This document shows, one piece after another, positions 57,989 through 64,000 of a stretch of DNA of 64,000 nucleotides. A program made the position numbers and the translations under genes. Every line of letters begins with the position of its first letter. Positions within the stretch are counted from its first letter, which is position 1. Origin of the DNA: Trichuris trichiura. Taxonomy: Eukaryota > Nematoda > Enoplea > Trichinellida > Trichuridae. Below the pieces are notes generated by a model. The model searched no databases. It saw only the letters and a list, made by a program, of their open reading frames with translations, and was not told the origin of the DNA. Location: assembly GCA_037903355.1 (NCBI GenBank), contig JBAJFE010000005.1, positions 1,240,001-1,304,000 on the forward strand. The letters run 5' to 3'.

Positions 57989-58480
57989 AGAAACAGAGAG
58001 GAGGCAAAACCAACAATAAAGATTTTAAAGTAGCGAGAACACCGGAGAAGAAGAGGTGGCGCTACCAAAACAGATACATAGAAAAGAAACAGAAATATGA
58101 CAGAAAGAAGCGAAAAAGCAAAGAATTTACTAAAATGAATGTGTAAAAAGAAAAACTGGAAAAATGAAGCAAACAACGAAGGAATAACTGAAAGCAGAAG
58201 AAAACATGAATTAAGATCAAAAAATGGAAAGCGAATAGCAACAAACGAGATAGGAAGAAATTATAAATCAGAAAAACGCACGGAAGAGAAGCTCGAAAAG
58301 TGACGATATCAAGCAGTAGACTTGCGGCAGACCGAAATGAATGGCACACCCACGACGAACAGAAGGGGACAACGCAATGTTGAATAACTAAAAGAAGACG
58401 AAGAAGAAAAAAGTCAGGAAGAAAAAAGCCAAATCAGAAAAAAGGAAAAGAAAGCAGACCAGATCAGAGAGAATTAAACA
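57989..58480. repeat. Purine-rich (A/G) low-complexity stretch
   Basis: About 490 bases dominated by A and G on the plus strand (AGAAAAGAAACAGAAATATGACAG-like text). The Phe/Leu-rich minus-strand frames here are by-products of the bias. It borders the LTR insertion point. Confidence 0.6.
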
Positions 58481-59464
58481 ACAAGGCAACTTTTGGACTA
58501 TTCCGATTTGCCTCATCCCATAGACTACCGACCTCGCACTCTTCTTTTCTTTTGTTAGAGTAGGTTCGATGTTACGCTTAGCTTTAAAATTCCTGTAATC
58601 GGTTCCCATATACTGTTCGTGGAATTTTTATACCCTAAGCCTAAGCTTGACCCCATTGGAATGAGAAATGACGCTGCAAACTGTATCGGCACGCAGATGC
58701 AAGCAGGTAATGGGAACCGTTACGTAAAAGTTGCTTGTTTCATTATTTGCGTAAGCTATTGTCCGCCACTTGACCTGATTTCATCATGGTTTCGTCCCTC
58801 GATTTGTAGCGGAATTTCCTGCACGATTTGTCGACAAATATTTACTTAAGTGATCAATATTTAACCCCATCCGGGACCCCTTCTTTTTCATTCCTCCGCC
58901 ATTACGCATTGTGCCAAAGACGGCTACTGGTAGGTCTCAAAAGTTGCGTTCTATTGGTGGATGAAAAGTCCGTTTTTCAACACATTTCGGCGAAGGCATT
59001 ATCCATTTGGTTCTTTAGGTAAGCACTTGTTAAACCTCAATTTGACAATGCGCTCACAACATTAATATCCAGTAGTCCTCTTGTAACAGATTTCTTTAAC
59101 ATTTACGGTTTTCGCGACGATAAAGAATTATTTGGTAGCGTTAGCATAATCTCTTTTACACTAAAAACCACTTGAACTGCCACGGCAGCTCGCAGATAAG
59201 CTTATCACATCGCAAATAATTTGCATGGAACACTCCTTATCTTTTCGCCAATGCTGCTGCAATAGCTGTTCTTATCAGTATTACACGTCCGCTTTTCGTA
59301 GGTAGACTGACTGCTTTTGCCTTGCCAAACGTCATAAAGATTTTCGCCTTTCTGCCACCACGTTTCTCTATATCTGCGTTATTTACATTTTCCGTCGCCT
59401 TCGGTATGTGTTAACGTTCATAGACTTCATCGCCACAGTCAACCATGGCAAAATTCGTATTTCG

Positions 59465-59530
59465 ATGTCACCGCAAAAGCGAACGCAAACCAACCGCGAC
59501 AGGAACTTGAAGAACGAACGACAACTTCAG
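59465..59530 (+). CDS. Possible first coding exon, unknown gene
   Basis: An ATG opens MSPQKRTQTNRDRNLKNERQ and runs 22 codons to a good GTAAGA donor. It is very basic. No following exon was found in the next kilobases, so this rests on the donor and composition only. Confidence 0.2.
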
Positions 59531-60067
59531 GTAAGAAGCGTTTTTGAAACTTATTGTGTTTCTTTTAGAATATGAATGATCATTTTTAAAGTTGAACTGG
59601 AGAGAATAAGAGATAAATTTGCTTTTAGAAGCCATTATTAGTGCTTTACCGTAAGAATTTAGGAGGTAGAAGTATATTTAGATTTAGTATAATAGCGACT
59701 GGCGTTGTGTACAACACGTTTGCATAAGAATAATTAATAAGTAATTATTGGTTGAAAAGATCGGAAAGAATAGTTTTCCCAATGAAAATTAATGTTCTTA
59801 CTGCTTTAAAATTGTCATTCAGTGTACATGACATAATGGAAAGTAAAGAAGACTTAAATTATTAATACTCTTAATCCGCTAACTGTTGTTCAATTACTTC
59901 AAAAAGTAGTTGCCATAAGACGCAACAGTTTACTCAGTAACATGTATAAGTCAGCATCTAAGTGAGGCATAATGAACAATTGGTAATTGGCTATAAACAA
60001 TAAAAAAGTGTTCGTGTAATGGCCCATTCCATCAATTGATTGCTTTGTACGGAAGCAATCCGTTTCT

Positions 60068-60301
60068 TTAAAACTCTATCACTTCATCCACTCCGGACAC
60101 TCCTTGTCCAAAATCCAGGGCAAAGCTGATAAAGGGAGAAACACTGGGCGAGGAATAAAGATTGAAATTGCACGTACGTTCCCTTTTAAAGGCAATCTGA
60201 CGCAGCCGTAAATGAGTAGATTCACTCTCAGCTGGCTTCTTTCCTATAGTTTGTTCCCTTTCTTTGAATCCCATTTCTTTTTTTTGTTTGGCACAAAACA
60301 T
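60068..60301 (-). CDS. 77-codon open reading frame, hypothetical
   Basis: An ATG-started minus-strand frame whose N-terminal half is charged (KEMGFKEREQTIGKKPAESE) and whose C-terminal half is hydrophobic and Ser/Phe-rich, ending VSGVDEVIEF. No family recognised. In this repeat-rich area it may be a remnant of a mobile element. Confidence 0.25.
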   Translation of the reverse strand: MFCAKQKKEMGFKEREQTIGKKPAESESTHLRLRQIAFKRERTCNFNLYSSPSVSPFISFALDFGQGVSGVDEVIEF

Positions 60302-61663
60302 TCATTATCAGCCTTTTAATTAAACGGACTTTTGTTTCTTAATTTTCTTCCTTCACAAGTGTCCTCTGGCTTTACTTTTCTTCAGCATTTCTTTTATTTT
60401 CTCTCTTATAAGCGGTCCTGTAAATAAGCAGTCGATGAGTATTCTTCGTGATAGTTGTGGAATAGCGATATTTTACCTCTTAGACAACTGCTTGCCTGTG
60501 ATAGACACGAGTCATTCATCACGTCAACACCGTCGGTAAAAGTTTACAAAGACCGTTTGCATCCGTACAAAGCAACGAATTTTTACGCTCTCGTTACGAA
60601 ATAACGTCTCTCATAGTTTAGATTCAATACCTAACACTGTTTAACGACTCCTTACGTTTTCACGTTGTAGAAAATTTTTATTTTACCATAGATGCTCGTC
60701 GTTTTGTTCCTTCGCCCTAACAGGAGTTTTCTGATTTTTATAATGAGAATTGCAACGCATTTAAAGTTCTCATCGACTTATAAGCCTTGAAAACTCTACG
60801 GTCTTCTTTTCATTTTACGAAAGTGACATGTCCACACTCATTGTTCGTTAGTTGATAACCCAACTGTCCTCGCGGACAAATGCACTCCGTCTTCGCCGGC
60901 TTAGTTAAAGTCGATAGCAATTGCGAGCAACGTTACGGTTAAGTGTCTTAACGAAGACAAAAATACCACTTCAGTTGCGCCTTGCGAAATCAAAATGAGA
61001 CGTCATAATTTTCAAGGTTGTTTCTCATCGTGTAAACGAACTCTAACATATTTTTCGGGTCTAGTATGTTTCGCGGGCGCCGGAAGTGTAGCCGGCTTCT
61101 TCAAAGCGTTATCTGCGAATCTACGGCGTAATAAATGGTTGTTATCGGCGCAACAGGACGGACGTTATCGTCAGGTTTAGTGAAAGGATGGAATTTAGCA
61201 GATGTGCATGCATTGAAGTTACGGGAAACACAATGGGGCCTGCAGGTGTTCAAGCTGAGACGTCGTCTAGGAATTCCTGAAAAACATCGCAGGTCAACTT
61301 TCCGAGCTGAGGCGTGCCTTGGTAGACAGGGTAAATCTCATTCTGCTTTATGTCTGTCCCGGGATCTAGTGACAACTTGCCATCGACAAGTGGAGGCACC
61401 GTAAGGAGGCATTGACGCCTTCTGCCTGATTAGGTACACCCGAGTGAACCCGTCGGATGCGCCTCCAGCGAAATCGACGCGTCGCCTTCGTCAGGCTGAG
61501 CGCCTGCGTTAGCAGTGCGTATGCTTTTTCCCTTTTTGCGTTACTCATTGCTCGCTTGTTCAGTGATCGCTAAATAACGTTACTTTGCGCTATGCTTCTT
61601 GTCGTTTGCGCCACGGTCAAAACTGCAAAACCCAACAGCAGCAACGAACACGCGTCATGTTAA

Positions 61664-61882
61664 GGTTTAGGCTTAGGCTTAGGCTTAGGCTTAGGCTTAG
61701 GTTTAGGTTTAGGCTTAGGCTTAGGCTTAGGCTTAGGTTTAGGTTTAGGCTTAGGCTTAGGCTTAGGCTTAGGTTTAGGCTTAGGCTTAGGCTTAGGCTT
61801 ATGCTTAGGCTTAGGCTTATGCTTAGGCTTAGGCTTAGGCTTAGGCTTAGGTTTAGGCTTAGGCTTATGCTTAGGCTTAGGC
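61664..61882 (+). repeat. Interstitial telomeric array (TTAGGC)n with variants
   Basis: About 36 hexamers in uninterrupted register, mostly TTAGGC, the nematode telomere repeat, with scattered TTAGGT units in the first two thirds and TTATGC units near 61,799, 61,817 and 61,865. Unrelated sequence follows for 2.1 kb to the window end, so this is not a chromosome end as assembled. The Lys-Pro and Leu-Ser repeat frames over it are artefacts. Confidence 0.95.
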
Positions 61883-61942
61883 AGGACAGGATGGCCGGCA
61901 GGGTTATAGGACGCACTTGGAAACAATTACCAGAACGGCCAA

Positions 61943-61984
61943 CTGTTTCCAGATGTGCAGCGTCTGTTTCCAGATGTGCAGCGT
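61943..61984. repeat. Perfect 21-bp tandem duplication
   Basis: CTGTTTCCAGATGTGCAGCGT occurs twice head to tail, 60 bp right of the telomeric array. Confidence 0.85.
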
Positions 61985-62376
61985 TCCTTCGCTGATACGC
62001 ATCGCTCGCGTGTGTACACAGTGAACAATAGCTTAGGTCACCCATTGTTCAGGTGACGTAGTAATGATCACGTGACCGCCTTTGAAGTTGCCGCCTCTAC
62101 TTCCGGTGCCCGCGAAACATACAAGACCCTATTTTTCTTACTTTACTTGCCATTACTGTAGCATAGTTTCTTCTCTCGCCTCGCTACTTCGCCAAATCTT
62201 TTCACAATATCTCTCCTTCAAGACAGGAAGCAAAATAAGAGTTTCATAGATTTCCTTTTGGCTGGAACAGTTTTTCAGTGATGTTTAGGCTGCCGTTTCT
62301 TAGGTTAATGCCTTTGTCTTCGTTTCTGCTAGGCCTTTGTCCACTCGCTTTAGCTCTATGAGTATACATTGCCTTC

Positions 62377-62640
62377 CTATGCAACGTTCGTTAGGATTTC
62401 GCGGGACATAGCGTTTTTGCCGCATGTCGGATGAGCGTAGATACCGTTATGGTTTTTCCAGAAGCGTTCGTTGAACCAGATATAAAGATTTCCCAGATAA
62501 CTTTTATTTAGACTTTTGAGCCTATCTTTGATGTTCTTACATTGCCGAAAGTACTTTTCCTTCTGCTTAAAATTGTTGGGAAGGGTATTTCTCATCTCTC
62601 CAATACAAGAGGCTGGAACGCCCACGCCTAACTTCGTAGA
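62377..62640 (-). mobile_element. Possible GIY-YIG endonuclease fragment of a Penelope-like element
   Basis: The minus-strand frame reads GVPASCIGEMRNTLPNNFKQ and then EKYFRQCKNI, resembling the ASYIGET-x-NTL-x-x-R motif start of the endonuclease seen also at about 47,150. The downstream helices are not recognisable. Assigned by eye; it may be coincidence. Confidence 0.35.
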
Positions 62641-64000
62641 CTATTGCAGTGCACTAATCCAAAGTATTCCCATCGCATTGTCCTTGCCGTAAGACTAAGG
62701 CTTTTTTGAGCTCTGGAACAATTCATGAAGTTCATTTTCTTAGCTAGGTAACCTTAGATCTTCTCTTCCATCCAGGTGTATTATATGGAGAGAGGCCTAC
62801 CGTGGATCTACTAGTGCCACGATCTTTTCTCTAAGCCACTTTTGTTAAATTGTCAGTACCCTTGTTTGCTCTATCAAAAAGTCCTTAACATTAATGTTAC
62901 TTGTCCAGGATGCGATACTATGTGTAAGTTCCGTCAGCTTAAGGCAATGAGTACTTTATACACATAAAGGAATTCGTTAGGCGTCGATAGACTTTTATGT
63001 CTTGTGCATCTGTCCATTCCACAATTTCCAGTTTATGAAAGACAACTTCGCTATTCAGTTCGCTATGCACCGCGACTATTATTCTATCAGAAGATTTTGT
63101 AATTTAAACTTTCATGAAATAAGATTCCTTACAGTTCGCAGCGGTTCCAAAATGTCTATCACTTATACGCTTAGAATGGTACGATCTACCATACTCTGCT
63201 TGCGCAAATCTTTTCTTCAAGGCTTCATAGACATTCTCAATAGAAAAGGGAAATAGAAAGCTGCTGTTCTTTCGGTTTCAATCAACTGTGACTTTCCTTA
63301 AGGAAAGACAAGAAATAGTAGTTTTCAGAGGACTAAAGCAATAAAAGAGAATGATAATGGTCAACAAAGAAAAAGGCCATAATATTTCACAACATTTATT
63401 AATACGAGAATAAAAACAATGTTCAAAATCGTGGCACCATAAATCTTCTGAGCCGACATGGAAAGATGACCGATTGTTTATATGTCGCCTCTAAGGTGGT
63501 TTCCGTTCATCCTCCGGGAGTGCTTAACCGTATACTGTTGCTTCGCAATGGCTTTAATGAAAACGGTGAAGACGGTTAATAGCTTGTTCTCAATATTAAT
63601 TGCCTTATTAAACGTCTGATATTCAGCGCACTTCCGTAAAAAGAAATGAAAAGTATACAAATTTTGATAGGAAAGAAAAAGCTTCCTGTTTAGCGAGGAC
63701 GGTATAGGCTTCAGCTTGCATGATGCACATGTTCCTTCGGTGAATGTGAGTTCGCTCTTTTGATTCGTTGGCTTCACATTTTCGGCGAGGGTGCATGTAC
63801 TTTGCACGGCAAGTATGCTCTTGCATTTTTATGCATGTTAGCATATCTGTACGGGTGTTCTGCTTGTGCTTTTGGTTATTGAAGCAATTGGAAATGCACG
63901 CTCTACTTCTTTGTTGCATGAATAGCTGGGAAGTGGTTCCTTGCATGTGCATGCATTTTCGCGGTCGTCAGAGCGGTTACTCGTCGCTCCGACACCTTCG
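62641..64000. other. Right-hand end, nothing recognised
   Basis: About 1.36 kb. Two overlapping minus-strand frames (63478-63807 and 63623-63952) reach 109 codons but show no domain; the second is His/Met/Arg-rich. Confidence 0.35.

Larger units (their letters stand above)
58481..61655. other. Gene-poor stretch with isolated open frames
   Basis: About 3.2 kb without a recognisable gene. Two copies of the reverse telomeric hexamer (CCTAAGCCTAAGC) occur near 58,633. The two candidates listed separately (59465-59530 and 60068-60301) are the only frames worth noting. Confidence 0.35.

Noticed and set aside
57979..58609. Phe/Leu-rich minus-strand frames resembling membrane proteins
   Set aside because: They are produced by the purine bias of the opposite strand.
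61585..62045. Repetitive Leu-Arg, Lys-Pro and Leu-Ser proteins on both strands
   Set aside because: They are translations of the TTAGGC array, not genes.

Overview
The window looks like nuclear DNA of a nematode, most likely an early-branching (clade I, Trichuris/Trichinella-like) one. This is an inference from three observations. There is an interstitial array of the nematode telomere hexamer TTAGGC. There is a CTCF-like zinc-finger gene, a family reported lost from C. elegans-type nematodes but kept in basal ones. Genes are compact, with introns mostly of 50-60 bp and a TTTNAG-type acceptor directly in front of many start codons, as expected for spliced-leader trans-splicing. No bacterial features, CRISPR arrays, rRNA or convincing tRNA genes were seen.

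Layout. 1-5.5 kb: end of an unknown gene (+), a possible coiled-coil gene (-), RNA polymerase II subunit RPB7 (+) and a Kip-type CDK inhibitor (-). 6-12.3 kb: splicing factor SF3A1 and TANGO2, tandem on + and 178 bp apart. 14.3-15.8 kb: a Fos-type bZIP gene (-). 17.5-21.8 kb: a divergent pair, a secreted antistasin/Kunitz inhibitor (-) and a glycoprotein-hormone-receptor-like LGR (+). 22.4-26 kb: three genes on -, a six-finger CTCF-like protein, Mediator subunit MED29 only 92 bp upstream of it, and the twin-CX9C protein COA4. 28.7-31.8 kb: a ten-exon gene (+) whose product reads RUN-PDZ-PTB. 41.7-44 kb: the secreted kinase PKDCC/VLK (+). From 44 kb on the sequence is gene-poor and repeat-rich: decayed Penelope-like fragments, diverged direct repeats, a 114-bp foldback, an apparently very young Ty3/gypsy LTR retrotransposon with identical LTRs and a 5-bp target duplication, a purine-rich stretch and the telomeric array.

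How the genes relate. The left two thirds is mostly housekeeping and developmental: transcription (RPB7, MED29, Fos, CTCF-like), splicing (SF3A1), cell cycle (Kip), haem/lipid handling (TANGO2), respiratory-chain assembly (COA4) and signalling (LGR, PKDCC, RUN-PDZ-PTB). SF3A1-TANGO2 and MED29-CTCF-like are spaced like nematode operons. Exon structures were deduced by eye from splice signals, reading phase and family resemblance. Eight multi-exon models close exactly in frame or phase (SF3A1, LGR, MED29, COA4, RUN-PDZ-PTB, PKDCC, the Kunitz gene and the Fos exons seen). TANGO2 needs one extra base in an A-run.
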